Source of the DNA: Paludibacteraceae bacterium | Lineage (GTDB): Bacteria; Bacteroidota; Bacteroidia; Bacteroidales; Paludibacteraceae | Direction: 5' to 3' | Length of the DNA: 64,000 nt | Assembly (NCBI GenBank): GCA_017478725.1 | Contig: JAFVDD010000052.1 | Span: 62,001-126,000 of the forward strand | Shown here: positions 9,003 through 18,505 of the stretch, in pieces | Position numbering within the stretch: the stretch's first letter is position 1 | Layout of the letters: each line of letters starts with the position of its first letter | Made by a program: the position numbers and the translations under genes | Notes under the pieces: model-generated | The model's database searches: none | Seen by the model: only the letters and a program-made list of their open reading frames with translations | What the model was told of the DNA's origin: nothing

Positions 9003-10340
9003 ATGACTAAATACCTTGAAATGCTCTACGAGGGCAAATACGACGAACTCGTCACCTCTGCACTACCCGTCTTGGATACAGACGCTGAAGCAAAATGTGC
9101 TTTCCTGCGCCTTTTTATGGCGAGAGATATTATGTTCCTCTTGGATTTCGATATATCTATCGAACCGTTAATCAAGGAAGCCGAGGCGGGCAATAAATAT
9201 GCCCAATATGCTTACGCCCGCTGGCAAACCCTCGTCCGAGGCGGCGAGAACTCTATCGCCATCGCCTACCACAACATGAAGGCTGCGGCGGAACAAGGAC
9301 TGCCAGATGCCATCGCCGGACTCGCCATTACATATGAATTTGGCGACATCGGACAAGTGGATTGGGACAAAGAAGACGAACTGCTGGACCGGGCACTTGA
9401 GATGGGCAGTGAACTGGCGGCGAAGTATAAACTGCAGGATTACTGTTTCGGTCGCCACTATCAAGATGCAAAGCTGTACAAGGCGATTGACCTGACAGAC
9501 CAACTCATTGCGCGTGATTTCGCCAATGGCACCGACCCGAACGGCTGGTGGTACTACTACCGCGCGGTAGCACAAGAGGAACGTCTCGGTCGCACGCGTG
9601 TTGCAGAAGACTATCAGCGGGCGTACAAGTTAGGAGTCTTGTATGCCTGTACAGACCTTATCTTTGCTGCCGGCTATGGCGATTCCGATACCACTCTGGT
9701 CGAAACAAAAGAGTACATCGAATATCTGAACGAAGGAATGAATCGCCTCTGCTCGGGTGCTTTCTTCCTGGATGCGGCGCGCGAGATGAAACGGTACGAC
9801 ACCTTTGAGGAACTCTATCACGAAGAAGACGGCGTGCAGCGGCACAAACTTAGATACAACCTGATGCAGCAATGTCACAACCGTATCTTCTCACGCCTCT
9901 CGCAAGCAGCGGAACTGGGCGACTGCGCCGCTTGGGAACAACTGGGTGATTGCTACAAAGACGGTCTTTATGACTTTGAGAAAGACGACAAGAAAGCCTT
10001 TGTCTGCTACTCCAACGGCACGATACACGACTCCCGCAGTTGTGTGGAGAAATTATGGAAAATGATGCACGACCACCTCATTGACCGTCCGCTGGACTAT
10101 GTCGATTCGATTGCGCTCAAAGGTGCCCGCTGCGGCTCCAAACGGCTCCTCGCCGAAACAGTCATCATTCATCAGGAAGGACGACTGACCGAATACGACG
10201 AGATAACCCGATTTTACGACCCTATCTTCGATGCGCCCGAGTTCACCCTCGATAACAACGAAGACTGGCGCGAGGTGATAGACGAGCTATTCGGCGACGA
10301 TGACCCCGATGATGACGGACGCTATGACGCCTGGGCATAA
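9003..10340 (+). CDS. Sel1-repeat (TPR-like) protein B
   Basis: 445 residues, no signal peptide. Repeats of Sel1 type include NKYAQYAYARWQTLVRGG, MKAAAEQGLPDAIAGLAITYEFGD and AAELGDCAAWEQLGDCYKDG followed by KDDKKAFVCYSNG. The C-terminus is strongly acidic (FGDDDPDDDGRYD). It shares architecture with Sel1 protein A at 4041-5297, but I cannot align them end to end by eye. It lies 18 bases before the second NPCBM-repeat gene, so the Sel1 + NPCBM pair appears twice in this cluster. Confidence 0.75.
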   Translation: MTKYLEMLYEGKYDELVTSALPVLDTDAEAKCAFLRLFMARDIMFLLDFDISIEPLIKEAEAGNKYAQYAYARWQTLVRGGENSIAIAYHNMKAAAEQGLPDAIAGLAITYEFGDIGQVDWDKEDELLDRALEMGSELAAKYKLQDYCFGRHYQDAKLYKAIDLTDQLIARDFANGTDPNGWWYYYRAVAQEERLGRTRVAEDYQRAYKLGVLYACTDLIFAAGYGDSDTTLVETKEYIEYLNEGMNRLCSGAFFLDAAREMKRYDTFEELYHEEDGVQRHKLRYNLMQQCHNRIFSRLSQAAELGDCAAWEQLGDCYKDGLYDFEKDDKKAFVCYSNGTIHDSRSCVEKLWKMMHDHLIDRPLDYVDSIALKGARCGSKRLLAETVIIHQEGRLTEYDEITRFYDPIFDAPEFTLDNNEDWREVIDELFGDDDPDDDGRYDAWA

Positions 10341-10358
10341 ACACTAAACAGACACATT

Positions 10359-12725
10359 ATGAAACGATTGTACTTCTTATTTTTCATTGCGTGCGCGGGG
10401 CTGGCAAGCCTCCACGCTCAGGCTTACCTTGTGAATACCTTGCAACCGACGGAGAAAAACAGACTCTCTGTCTCGTCCACCAAGACCGCTTCCGAATGGG
10501 GGGAAGACATGCTGCTGAAAATGAGTTATATCTTCCGGTCCAACGGCGGATTTCTCTTGGAAGGTGACGCACACGGGCTTATCGGCGGCGACAATCACGG
10601 ATATGTCACCTATCAACTGAACGGCCAATATGACAAGATTTCATTCTGGCTTGCCCCGGGCTTTACCACACAAGGAGTTGCGCCCCTTGACAAGACTATC
10701 CTTACCGTCAGGGGTGACAACAAACTGCTATACGACAAGCCGGTTTTTCATGCGGACCCGCCGCGCTTCATCACGCTGAACGTCAAGGGCGTAAAGGAAC
10801 TGAAGTTCAAACTGTTGATCGGCGAGATTGACCTTTCTTTTGCCAAAGTGCAACTATGGAAAGAGGGCGTTGAGGTTGTCCAGCCGTCCCTCTATCCCTC
10901 CTTGCCTGCCGGCAAAGTGCAGCTCGTGGAACAATTAGTGCCCTATTTCACCACGCGTTACGTCAATCCGATTACGCAACAAAAGAAAGTCAGAGGCCTT
11001 GAATACGCGTCCTAGTCCATCAACATGGCGAGACACACTTTCACCTCGGGTTTGTCTTTCACCTCTTCCGAACAACTCATGGGCGAGCGGCTGGACTACT
11101 CCTATTTCTGGCTGAACAAACGATATGACAAATTATCCTTTATCCTCGGTCCGCGAGACAACCAGAGTTCGAACTCTACGGCCTGGCTCGTCATCTACGG
11201 AGACAACAAGAAGATTCTCTACGAAGAGGTTGTTACCCAATCCGATCTTCCGCGGCAGGTGGTAGTCGATGTATCCGGACAAGAGCAGATATGCTTCAGC
11301 AACGAACTGCGTTCGAATGATTTTCTAGGCTCAATCACTTTTGCCGCCGTAGATATGTTTGTCTATCCCAAAGGCGACACGTCCGTGCCGAAGGCAGGGT
11401 TGGCGAATATCAACAAGGACAAGGTAGCCGGTCTGCCGTCGCCGTGCGCGCTCATGTCGAATATCCTGCCTTATTCCGTCCGCGGTGTGGCTGCCGCCAA
11501 GAACACCATGTTCACCGGCGAATCGTCGTATATCACATTCTCGATGGGAGGGGTCAAATATATGGAAGGCATCATTCTGGCGCCCGGCACCAACCTCATG
11601 GATGACAAGATAGACGCGTACGCCACTTTTGACCTTGCCGAAGAGTTTGACTATGTATCCTTCTACGCCGGCGCACTGACCAACCGCCGTGTGCTGGACG
11701 ACGGAAGACTGCTCGTCTATGCCGATGACCGGCTCATTCTTGATACCGTCATTTACTGCACACGGCCCAACGATTATTTCGAATTGCCGCTCCATAAATG
11801 CCGCATGCTAAAGTTTGTCAAACCCAGCACCAGCAGCAACAAGCAGATCTTCATCGGACTGGGAGACATAGCCCTCTATCGGGGCCGACCGGCAGAGAAC
11901 GACCTCTTCTATCACGAGTATCCCGATTTCCCGGAGGAAGCGGACTTGATTGACCTCTGCGGACGGCCGTATTTCCATTTCGTCGGACGCTACCTGTCCA
12001 CCCTCACGAACTTCGATTTCAATGACTGCTTCTATCCCGGCGGTACACAACGCCAGTTCTTCCAGATGAAGGACGGTTCGAAGATATACAAAGGGGTCAT
12101 GCTGGAAGCCAATGTGCCGCTGCCGTTTGAAGATATCCGGCTCACGGACGCCATTACGATGTTCCTTGTCGGAGCCGGAAGCGCGTTAAGCCACAGTGAT
12201 GTTTCCGCCTATACCGGAGTGACCGCAGGCGGCGGATTAGCGGGGGATATGGCTGTTCTCCAACTGATGAATCCGAAGAATAACGGACAGGCTTCCGTGG
12301 TGGCTTTCAATCCCTACGGACAATATGAGACCTGCACCTTCTCCATCGCCAACAAATCGGAGTACTGGGATGATATGTCCAAAGTCACTCATTTCGGCCA
12401 ACAAGTACAGGACACGTTCAAACTCTATGTTATCGCCGACCGGCAGTTAGTCAAAGAGCTGGATGTCTATAATACCATGGAGCCGCAAACGATTACCGTA
12501 CCCATTCATCAATGCCGTCAACTCATGTTCTGGCTTGCGCCGGGGGATTACCGTTCGGGGCAATTCGTGCTCTATGACATGAAGGTCAGCAAGAAACCTC
12601 TCCCCGCCATAGAGCCGGAAGTTAAAAGCCAAGAGCCGAAGCAGTCGGTACAGCCGGAGACTCCTGCAACAGTCTCTTCGCTTTTGGACTTGGTGGAAAA
12701 TCCCCAATCCGTATCGGTGGAATAA
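10359..12725 (+). pseudogene. NPCBM-repeat secreted protein (paralogue B), interrupted by one in-frame amber codon
   Basis: The frame would give 788 residues, against 795 in paralogue A at 5973. It starts with a signal peptide (MKRLYFLFFIACAGLASLHA) and is homologous throughout. A TAG at 11013-11015 stops translation after 218 residues. The frame continues directly with SINMARHTFTSG, which aligns with SISMDRHLFQSG of paralogue A, so no bases are lost. An ATG at 11025 could allow reinitiation of a 566-residue remainder, but without a signal peptide. A C-terminal extension (about 45 residues, rich in E, P and Q) is absent from paralogue A. A strong terminator follows. Either a recent nonsense mutation, a sequencing error, or readthrough; I favour the first two. 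Confidence 0.8.
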
Positions 12726-12749
12726 GGTTCTTAAGCCTCAACGGCTAAC

Positions 12750-12780
12750 AAAAACGGCGACTCATTGAGCCGCCGTTTTT
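12750..12780 (+). terminator. Rho-independent terminator after the NPCBM-repeat gene
   Basis: Ten-base arms AAAAACGGCG and CGCCGTTTTT enclose an 11-base loop. The A and T runs make it able to work in both directions, so it may also end the converging frdB transcript. Confidence 0.85.
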
Positions 12781-12815
12781 GTACATTGTACATTGTACAT
12801 TGTACCTTTGTACAT
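12781..12815. repeat. GTACATT heptamer repeat
   Basis: Three perfect copies of GTACATT, a variant GTACCTT and a partial copy lie between the terminator and the end of frdB. Related GTACATC words occur at 18470-18500. Confidence 0.85.
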
Positions 12816-12819
12816 CAAT

Positions 12820-13575
12820 TTAGTCTTTGAACTTGGCGCCGATGAACTCGCGGTTGAGGCGTGCGATGTTCGCCAGGGAAACAGATTTCGGGCACTCGGC
12901 AGCGCAAGCACCAGTGTTGGTACAGTTACCGAATCCGAGTTCGTCCATCTTGGCTACCATCGCTTTCGCACGCGCCGCAGCCTCCACCTTGCCTTGCGGC
13001 AGGAGAGCGAGTTGCGAAACCTTGGCCGCCACGAAGAGCATCGCCGAACCGTTCTTACAAGCGGCCGCACATGCGCCGCAACCGATACAGGACGCAGCGT
13101 CCATCGCCTCGTCGGCTACCGGCTTCGGAATGGGTATTGCGTTGGCATCGGGTACACCGCCGGTGTTGACGGAAACGAAACCGCCGGCTTGCATGATCTT
13201 GTCATACGCGCCGCGATCGACCATGAGGTCTTTGATTACCGGGAACGCACGGCTGCGCCACGGCTCCACGGTGATGGTCTCGCCGTCTTTGAACTTACGC
13301 ATATGGAGCTGGCAGGTCGTGATGGCGGAGTCGGGTCCGTGGGGGTGACCGTTGACATACATCGAGCACATACCGCAGATACCTTCACGGCAGTCGTGGT
13401 CGTAGGTAACGGGGTCTTTGTGCTCTGCGATGAGTTGTTCGTTGAGGATATCAATCATCTCCAGGAACGATGCGCCTTGGAATACATGTTTCAGGTCGTA
13501 GGTCTCGAAATGTCCTTGCGCCTTGGGTCCGGCTTGACGCCATACCCGTACTTTAATATCAATATAACTATCCAT
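12820..13575 (-). CDS. frdB: Fumarate reductase/succinate dehydrogenase iron-sulfur subunit
   Basis: 251 residues. The plant-type 2Fe-2S ligands are Cys62, Cys67 and Cys70 (CREGICGMC) with Cys88. The C-terminal half has [11 protein letters not shown] (163-173) and [13 protein letters not shown] (218-230) for the 4Fe-4S and 3Fe-4S clusters. It carries electrons between the menaquinone site of FrdC and the flavin of FrdA at the inner membrane. In Bacteroidales this complex mainly reduces fumarate in the succinate/propionate fermentation pathway. It starts two bases after the frdA stop and is the last gene of the operon. Confidence 0.95.
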   Translation of the reverse strand: MDSYIDIKVRVWRQAGPKAQGHFETYDLKHVFQGASFLEMIDILNEQLIAEHKDPVTYDHDCREGICGMCSMYVNGHPHGPDSAITTCQLHMRKFKDGETITVEPWRSRAFPVIKDLMVDRGAYDKIMQAGGFVSVNTGGVPDANAIPIPKPVADEAMDAASCIGCGACAAACKNGSAMLFVAAKVSQLALLPQGKVEAAARAKAMVAKMDELGFGNCTNTGACAAECPKSVSLANIARLNREFIGAKFKD

Positions 13576-13577
13576 GA

Positions 13578-15773
13578 TTAATTCTTATAATTACGGGTTT
13601 TACGTTCTGTGAATTCATAATCAAGCGGCTCTTTGATGAGTTGCGGCTCTTGGTCCTCGCCCATGTATTTCCAGCAGCCTACATAAGAGAACTTGTCGTC
13701 CTGACGGAGTGCCTCGCCTTCCGGCGTCTGGTATTCCTCGCGGAAGTGACCACCGCAAGACTCTTCGCGATGGAGGGCATCCACTGCCATCAGACGACCG
13801 ATCTCGATGAAGTCCGCCAGACGGAGGGCTTTCTCCAACTCGTTGTTGAGGGCGTTCGCCTCACCCGGAATATAGACATTGGTCCAGAACTCTTTCTTGA
13901 TGGCGTCGATCTTCGCGATACCTTCTTTCAAGCCTTCCGCCGTACGACCCATGCCGACAAAGTCCCACATGATGAGACCAAGCTCTTTGTGGATGGAATC
14001 CACCGAACGTTTTCCTTGGATAGCCATCAGTTTGTCAATCTTGTCCTGAACACGCTTCTCTGCCTCAGCAAACTCAGGCAGGTCGGTGCTCATACGCGGA
14101 ACGCCGATCTGGTCGGAGAGGTAGTTCTGAATGGTGTAAGGCAGTACGAAGTAACCGTCCGCGAGACCTTGCATCAGCGCCGAAGCACCGAGACGGTTCG
14201 CACCGTGGTCAGAGAAGTTCGCCTCACCGATACAGAACAGACCCTTGACGCTCGTCTGGAGCTCGTAATCCACCCAGATACCACCCATCGTATAGTGGAT
14301 AGCGGGGAAGATCATCATCGGGTTCTCGTACGGGTTCTCGTCCACAATCTTCTCGTACATCTGGAACAGGTTGCCGTATTTCTGTGCCACTACGTCTTTG
14401 CCCAGACGCTGGATAGCCTCAGAGAAGTCAAGGAACACAGCCAGACCGGTGTTGTTCACGCCGTAGCCCTTGTCGCAACGCTCTTTGGCAGCACGCGAAG
14501 CCACGTCACGCGGCACGAGGTTACCGAACGCCGGATAGCGACGCTCCAAGTAGTAATCGCGGTCCTCTTCAGGAATATCACGACCCTTGATCTCGCCGGC
14601 TTGCAGACGCTTGGCGTCCTCCAGTTTCTTCGGCACCCAGATACGTCCATCGTTACGGAGCGACTCAGACATCAGCGTCAGTTTGGACTGGAAATCACCA
14701 TGCTTCGGGATACAGGTCGGGTGGATCTGTGCGTAGCAGGGATTAGCGAACAGAGCGCCGTGGCGGTACATCTGCATAGCAGCCGAACCGTTGGACGCCA
14801 TGGCGTTCGTGCTCAGGAAGAACGTGTTGCCGTAACCGCCCGAACCGACTACTACGGCGTGCGCAAAGAAGCGCTCGATGCGGCCGGTAACAAGGTTACG
14901 GGCGATGATACCGCGTGCACGGGGTTCGCCGTTCTCGTCTTTGATCATCACGATGTCCAGCATCTCGTAACGCGTGTACATCTTCACTTTGCCTTTGCCA
15001 ATCTGGCGGCTCAATGCGCTGTAAGCGCCGAGCAGCAGCTGTTGGCCGGTCTGACCCTTGGCGTAGAACGTACGGCTGACCTGTGCGCCGCCGAACGAAC
15101 GGTTGTCCAGCAATCCGCCGTACTCGCGTGCGAAAGGTACACCTTGTGCTACACACTGGTCGATGATATTATTGGAAACCTCCGCCAAACGATACACGTT
15201 CGCCTCGCGGGCACGATAGTCACCGCCTTTGATCGTATCATAATAGAGACGATACACAGAGTCACCGTCGTTCTGGTAGTTCTTCGCGGCGTTGATACCA
15301 CCCTGCGCTGCGATGGAGTGCGCACGGCGAGGACTGTCTTGGATACAGAAATTCAATACATTGAATCCCATCTCAGCCAACGAAGCCGCAGCGGACGCAC
15401 CTGCCAGACCCGTACCTACAACGATGATGTCGAGGCGGCGTTTGTTAGCGGGGTTGACGAGTTTCTGATGATTCTTGTAGTTCGTCCATTTCAACTCTAA
15501 CGGACCCTCGGGGATCTTCGCATCCTTCGGGGTGATGACCTTCGTCTCTTTCTTTGGAGCAGCCTTCGGAGCAGCCTCTGCTTTCGGATCTTCTGCCGGT
15601 GCCATTATTTCCTCAGCGGCAGCCACGGCTGCTTTGCCGGCTTTCTTGGCAGCTTCGGTCACAGCCTCCACAGCCTCTTTTACCTCCGCGCGTTCGGCTA
15701 CTTTTTCCACTTTCTCCTTAATCACTTCTGCTGCTTTCTTGGCAGCGTCCAGTATTTCTTCTTTCTTTGCCAT
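13578..15773 (-). CDS. frdA: Fumarate reductase/succinate dehydrogenase flavoprotein subunit with N-terminal Lys/Ala extension
   Basis: 731 residues. The FAD-binding motif [15 protein letters not shown] begins at about residue 118 and the FAD-linking His region is [12 protein letters not shown]. Active-site and cap segments ([36 protein letters not shown]) are present. The core starts near residue 86 ([18 protein letters not shown]), as in ordinary Bacteroidales proteins of about 650 residues. Residues 1-80 are an unusual extra region of Lys, Ala and Glu ([20 protein letters not shown] and on), which looks like an amphipathic helix followed by an Ala/Pro/Lys linker. No other good start lies between. 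It follows the inserted AT-rich gene pair rather than frdC directly. Confidence 0.95.
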   Translation of the reverse strand: MAKKEEILDAAKKAAEVIKEKVEKVAERAEVKEAVEAVTEAAKKAGKAAVAAAEEIMAPAEDPKAEAAPKAAPKKETKVITPKDAKIPEGPLELKWTNYKNHQKLVNPANKRRLDIIVVGTGLAGASAAASLAEMGFNVLNFCIQDSPRRAHSIAAQGGINAAKNYQNDGDSVYRLYYDTIKGGDYRAREANVYRLAEVSNNIIDQCVAQGVPFAREYGGLLDNRSFGGAQVSRTFYAKGQTGQQLLLGAYSALSRQIGKGKVKMYTRYEMLDIVMIKDENGEPRARGIIARNLVTGRIERFFAHAVVVGSGGYGNTFFLSTNAMASNGSAAMQMYRHGALFANPCYAQIHPTCIPKHGDFQSKLTLMSESLRNDGRIWVPKKLEDAKRLQAGEIKGRDIPEEDRDYYLERRYPAFGNLVPRDVASRAAKERCDKGYGVNNTGLAVFLDFSEAIQRLGKDVVAQKYGNLFQMYEKIVDENPYENPMMIFPAIHYTMGGIWVDYELQTSVKGLFCIGEANFSDHGANRLGASALMQGLADGYFVLPYTIQNYLSDQIGVPRMSTDLPEFAEAEKRVQDKIDKLMAIQGKRSVDSIHKELGLIMWDFVGMGRTAEGLKEGIAKIDAIKKEFWTNVYIPGEANALNNELEKALRLADFIEIGRLMAVDALHREESCGGHFREEYQTPEGEALRQDDKFSYVGCWKYMGEDQEPQLIKEPLDYEFTERKTRNYKN

Positions 15774-15790
15774 ATTATAATATGTATTAT

Positions 15791-16255
15791 TTATAAATTA
15801 CACAATATTACAATGTATAGTATAAGTATATGAGCCGTATCATAAAAACAATGCAGCCATTCCTGAGTCTTCAAAGATGCTTTATCAGAACGCTTTCCAT
15901 AAGTAGATATTATAAGACCTGATGTTATCCATACGCTGCATGTTATACTCAAGCCTATAGTCATTATAAAATCGTTTACATCTTCAAATTTGGTACTAAA
16001 GAACAGTCCATATAAAAACAACGAGTACGCTGTAATCATTGCACATAGCATTATTATTTTATACCAGAATGAATATTCTTTGTTAATGGCAACTAATATT
16101 ATCATTTGTACTATAAAGATGGCACTCAAAATAGATAAAACAATCTCCATTCCATCAATGGTATATTTAGCAAAAAAATATATTAATGCTATTATCACGG
16201 ACAACTCTCTGATGACTATCGAAGTAAATGGTATATTTACAAATCTTCTTCCCAT
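15791..16255 (-). CDS. Unknown polytopic membrane protein, candidate immunity partner
   Basis: 154 residues with about four to five hydrophobic helices (near 12-30, 38-58, 67-87, 96-116 and 136-153) and few charged residues. No family recognised. Its start overlaps the end of the preceding lipoprotein gene by 19 bases, so translation is probably coupled. The DNA is far richer in A+T than frdA and frdC on either side. Size, topology and pairing with a glycine-rich protein resemble bacteriocin immunity proteins, but no sequence match supports that here. Confidence 0.6.
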   Translation of the reverse strand: MGRRFVNIPFTSIVIRELSVIIALIYFFAKYTIDGMEIVLSILSAIFIVQMIILVAINKEYSFWYKIIMLCAMITAYSLFLYGLFFSTKFEDVNDFIMTIGLSITCSVWITSGLIISTYGKRSDKASLKTQEWLHCFYDTAHILILYIVILCNL

Positions 16256-17163
16256 AATACAGAACTGTAGTAATACGTTGACAACATGCCATTAAGAAGC
16301 AATACATCTTCTTCGGCTAATCCGAATTGGCTAATTATTTTCATTACAGACTGGGTATAATCATGTTCATCGTTTGAGGAGATATTCATGAAAGTATCTG
16401 TATACTTATCTATTATTCTTTTATAATCAGCATTAACATTATGTAATTCATTGTCATTCTCTAATAATATATATTTCTCTCCTAATATATTTTGGATATC
16501 TACCCGATTATTGTATTTGCATATGCCATTTATCTCTAAGTAATCCAAAGTATAATTTATAGCATATTCTGAAGATGGTTTTTCTATAAAGTCTTGCCAC
16601 ATTTCTTGAATAATTAAGTTATGGTATAGACCTATATTTCCGCCAAAAATATCTTCGGAGAAGAGAGGAGTATCCTCGCATTTTTTTATTGAGTATCGCT
16701 TCCCTTGACGTCTCCTGACAGCATTGTTTGGTATATCTTTCTCGCCTGAAACTGCCATTGCAGAACTAACTACAGCAAAAGCCAACCCCGATGTCAATGC
16801 ATCTACAGCTGCACCTGTGGCAGAGCCGATACCTGGGCATATCACTGTTCCCATAATAACGCCTTCAGGTATTCCTGTAAGCACCCCGATTCCAAAGCCC
16901 AACATATCTTGCTTTATGATATTATTCTTATCATGTCGTTTTTTCGAATCCGAGTTACCGTCATTGGGTGACTTTATGCGTTGACAAGAAATATCTTCTC
17001 CGCCTGATGAACTTACATAAGCCAAACTTATGGAATCGATTTTTTGGACAAGATTCTGTATATCATTTGATTGTGCAATCTTGAACTCGTTGTGACGAGA
17101 ACATGAGACACTTGTTAATACCATACATACTAACAGATGTACTATAATTAACTTACTTTTCAT
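16237..17163 (-). CDS. Unknown putative lipoprotein with glycine-rich hydrophobic segment
   Basis: 308 residues. An N-terminal hydrophobic signal ends in a weak lipobox (LTSVSC, Cys21). A Gly/Ala-rich hydrophobic stretch at about 87-140 contains GFGIGVLTGIPEGVIMG and CPGIGSATGAAVDALTSG, spaced like a glycine zipper and similar in character to pore-forming bacteriocin segments. It is followed by a basic patch RRRQGKR (about 149-155) and a hydrophilic C-terminal half. It begins three bases after the frdC stop, in very AT-rich DNA. No family recognised; an exported toxin or envelope protein are both possible. Confidence 0.6.
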   Translation of the reverse strand: MKSKLIIVHLLVCMVLTSVSCSRHNEFKIAQSNDIQNLVQKIDSISLAYVSSSGGEDISCQRIKSPNDGNSDSKKRHDKNNIIKQDMLGFGIGVLTGIPEGVIMGTVICPGIGSATGAAVDALTSGLAFAVVSSAMAVSGEKDIPNNAVRRRQGKRYSIKKCEDTPLFSEDIFGGNIGLYHNLIIQEMWQDFIEKPSSEYAINYTLDYLEINGICKYNNRVDIQNILGEKYILLENDNELHNVNADYKRIIDKYTDTFMNISSNDEHDYTQSVMKIISQFGLAEEDVLLLNGMLSTYYYSSVLWEEDL

Positions 17164-17166
17164 AAT

Positions 17167-17859
17167 TTAGCAAAGCATTCCGATGCCCATGCCCAGATAA
17201 TACAGTACTACAATGGTGAACGGAGCTACAACAATCGATGCTACTACCGTGCTGATCACCTCCACGCGCTTCTGCCATTTCAGGTTGTTCAGTCCCATGG
17301 ACGTCATAGCCGAACCTACACCGTGATTGAGGTGCAGCCAGAGAACAACGAACCACAACAGATACAGTACGCAATATACCTGGCCCCAGACAGGCTCGGT
17401 GAACAGCGCTTTCACATAGGCGGCACCGTTCTGCGGATCAAATGCGCCCGTCTGAATGCCCGTCAGTTCGGCAAACTGCATCTTGAACCAGAAATTGTAC
17501 AAATGCAGGCAAAGGAAACCAAGGATAATAAAGCCCAGCACGAGCATGTTCTCACTCTCCCATGTCACGCCTTCTTTCTTGCCGCGAACCTCATAGCGGT
17601 CATTGCCGCGGGCTGCACGGTTCTGAATAGTCAGGTACAAGCCGTAGCAGAAATGCACCAGCACCAGAAACGCAATGCCCAGCGAGCCGATGACGGCGTA
17701 CCAGTTGGCACCGAGCAGACGGCAGATGGTGTTGTACGCCTCCTCGCTGAATACCAGCGCAAGGTTCATACAGCCGTGGAACAACAGGAACAGCACCAGC
17801 GCCGCTCCGCTGAGGGTCATAACGAACTTACGGCCGACAGATGAATCTTTTAACCACAT
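17167..17859 (-). CDS. frdC: Fumarate reductase/succinate dehydrogenase cytochrome b subunit
   Basis: 230 residues with five membrane helices, the di-heme cytochrome b558 type used by Bacteroidales. His residues in helices are visible in LFHGCMNLALVF, LVHFCYGLYLT, LCLHLYNFWF and LHLNHGVGSAM. It anchors FrdAB to the inner membrane and exchanges electrons with menaquinone. It is the first gene of the operon, downstream of the promoter at 17923-17953. The next gene, three bases on, is not frdA but an unrelated AT-rich insert. Confidence 0.93.
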   Translation of the reverse strand: MWLKDSSVGRKFVMTLSGAALVLFLLFHGCMNLALVFSEEAYNTICRLLGANWYAVIGSLGIAFLVLVHFCYGLYLTIQNRAARGNDRYEVRGKKEGVTWESENMLVLGFIILGFLCLHLYNFWFKMQFAELTGIQTGAFDPQNGAAYVKALFTEPVWGQVYCVLYLLWFVVLWLHLNHGVGSAMTSMGLNNLKWQKRVEVISTVVASIVVAPFTIVVLYYLGMGIGMLC

Positions 17860-17922
17860 AAAATAGTTTGTGTTTTTTAGATAAATATTATTGTTAATTA
17901 TTGTTTACCCTTTTTCAGCGTA

Positions 17923-17953
17923 CAAAATTACTGCTTTTTTTTGACATACGCAA
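17923..17953 (-). promoter_or_regulatory. frd operon promoter (left arm of inverted promoter pair)
   Basis: Read on the minus strand, TTGCG (17953-17949) stands for the -33 element and TAATTTTG (17930-17923) is the -7 box. The 25 bases from TTGCG to the TA of the -7 box are identical to the rpmH promoter at 18099-18130, in inverted orientation. The 362-base gap 17860-18221 holds these two promoters and the 11-bp repeat, and no gene. Confidence 0.8.
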
Positions 17954-18010
17954 GCGCACACGCATTTTTTCTGTAATTATTTGTATTTATTGCAATTACA
18001 TGATAGGTTA

Positions 18011-18065
18011 TCGGGAGCATCTCGGGAGCATCTCGGAAGCACATCGGAAGCAAGTCGAGATCAAA
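18011..18065. repeat. 11-bp-period tandem repeat, TCGG class, copy B
   Basis: TCGG occurs at 18011, 18022, 18033 and 18044, and TCGA at 18055. Units are TCGGGAGCATC (twice), TCGGAAGCACA and TCGGAAGCAAG. It sits between the two divergent promoters of frdC and rpmH. Confidence 0.85.
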
Positions 18066-18098
18066 TTTACCCTAAAAACGCAAAAAAATGCACAAAAA

Positions 18099-18130
18099 TT
18101 TGCGTATGTCAAAAAAAAGCAGTACCTTTG
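18099..18130 (+). promoter_or_regulatory. rpmH promoter (right arm of inverted promoter pair)
   Basis: TTTG at 18099-18102, a 20-base spacer, and TACCTTTG at 18123-18130 match the Bacteroidota housekeeping promoter. The arm mirrors the frd promoter on the other strand. Confidence 0.85.
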
Positions 18131-18168
18131 CACGCTTTTTTCGTCGGTCAATAGGCTCGACACCCGTT

Positions 18169-18189
18169 CAGCTGACAGCTGACAGCCCT
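18169..18189. repeat. CAGCTGA heptamer repeat in rpmH leader
   Basis: CAGCTGA twice, then CAGCCCT, in the untranslated leader between the promoter and the rpmH ATG. Confidence 0.65.
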
Positions 18190-18221
18190 AATAGTAATCA
18201 CACACTAAAACCTATAAAACA

Positions 18222-18380
18222 ATGAAACGTACATTTCAACCTTCGCAGCGCAAGCGCCGCAACAAACACGGTTTCCTCGAGAGAATGGCTACCGCTAACG
18301 GTCGTCGCGTTTTGGCTGCCCGCCGTGCTAAAGGTCGCAAGAAAATGACCGTAGCCGACGAGGGACGCCACAAGTTTTAA
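18222..18380 (+). CDS. rpmH: 50S ribosomal protein L34
   Basis: 52 residues beginning [18 protein letters not shown], the invariant L34 start, with the basic core [17 protein letters not shown]34 is a small protein of the large ribosomal subunit that binds 23S rRNA. It stands alone, with its own promoter (18099-18130) and a terminator just after it (18412-18445). It is not followed here by rnpA, the usual partner in many bacteria. Confidence 0.97.
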   Translation: MKRTFQPSQRKRRNKHGFLERMATANGRRVLAARRAKGRKKMTVADEGRHKF

Positions 18381-18411
18381 TTGACAATGAACATGCGACA
18401 ATTGACAAAAT

Positions 18412-18445
18412 AGGGAAAAGAGACTCGTCTCCTTTCCCTTGTTTT
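18412..18445 (+). terminator. Rho-independent terminator after rpmH
   Basis: A hairpin with arms AGGGAAAaGAGAC and GTCTCcTTTCCCT and a very short loop is followed by TTGTTTT. It isolates rpmH from rbfA. Confidence 0.85.
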
Positions 18446-18505
18446 GCTAAATACACAGACTATCGCAATTCGTACATCGTACATCGCTAAATCGTACATC
18501 ACTTT

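Noticed and set aside
11013-11015. Amber codon read as pyrrolysine
   Set aside because: No pyl genes are in the window, the aligned residue in the paralogue is an ordinary Asp, and the protein is a structural repeat protein, not a methyltransferase.
12793-13581. A 262-codon open frame on the plus strand opposite frdB
   Set aside because: It mirrors the iron-sulfur subunit gene and has no signal of its own.
13641-15500. A 619-codon open frame on the plus strand opposite frdA
   Set aside because: It is an antisense shadow of a certain gene. Its translation has no recognisable domain and reflects frdA codon bias.
18011-18065. Possible CRISPR array or iteron origin in the 11-bp repeat
   Set aside because: There are no spacers between the units, the copies are degenerate, and no cas or replication-initiator gene is nearby.
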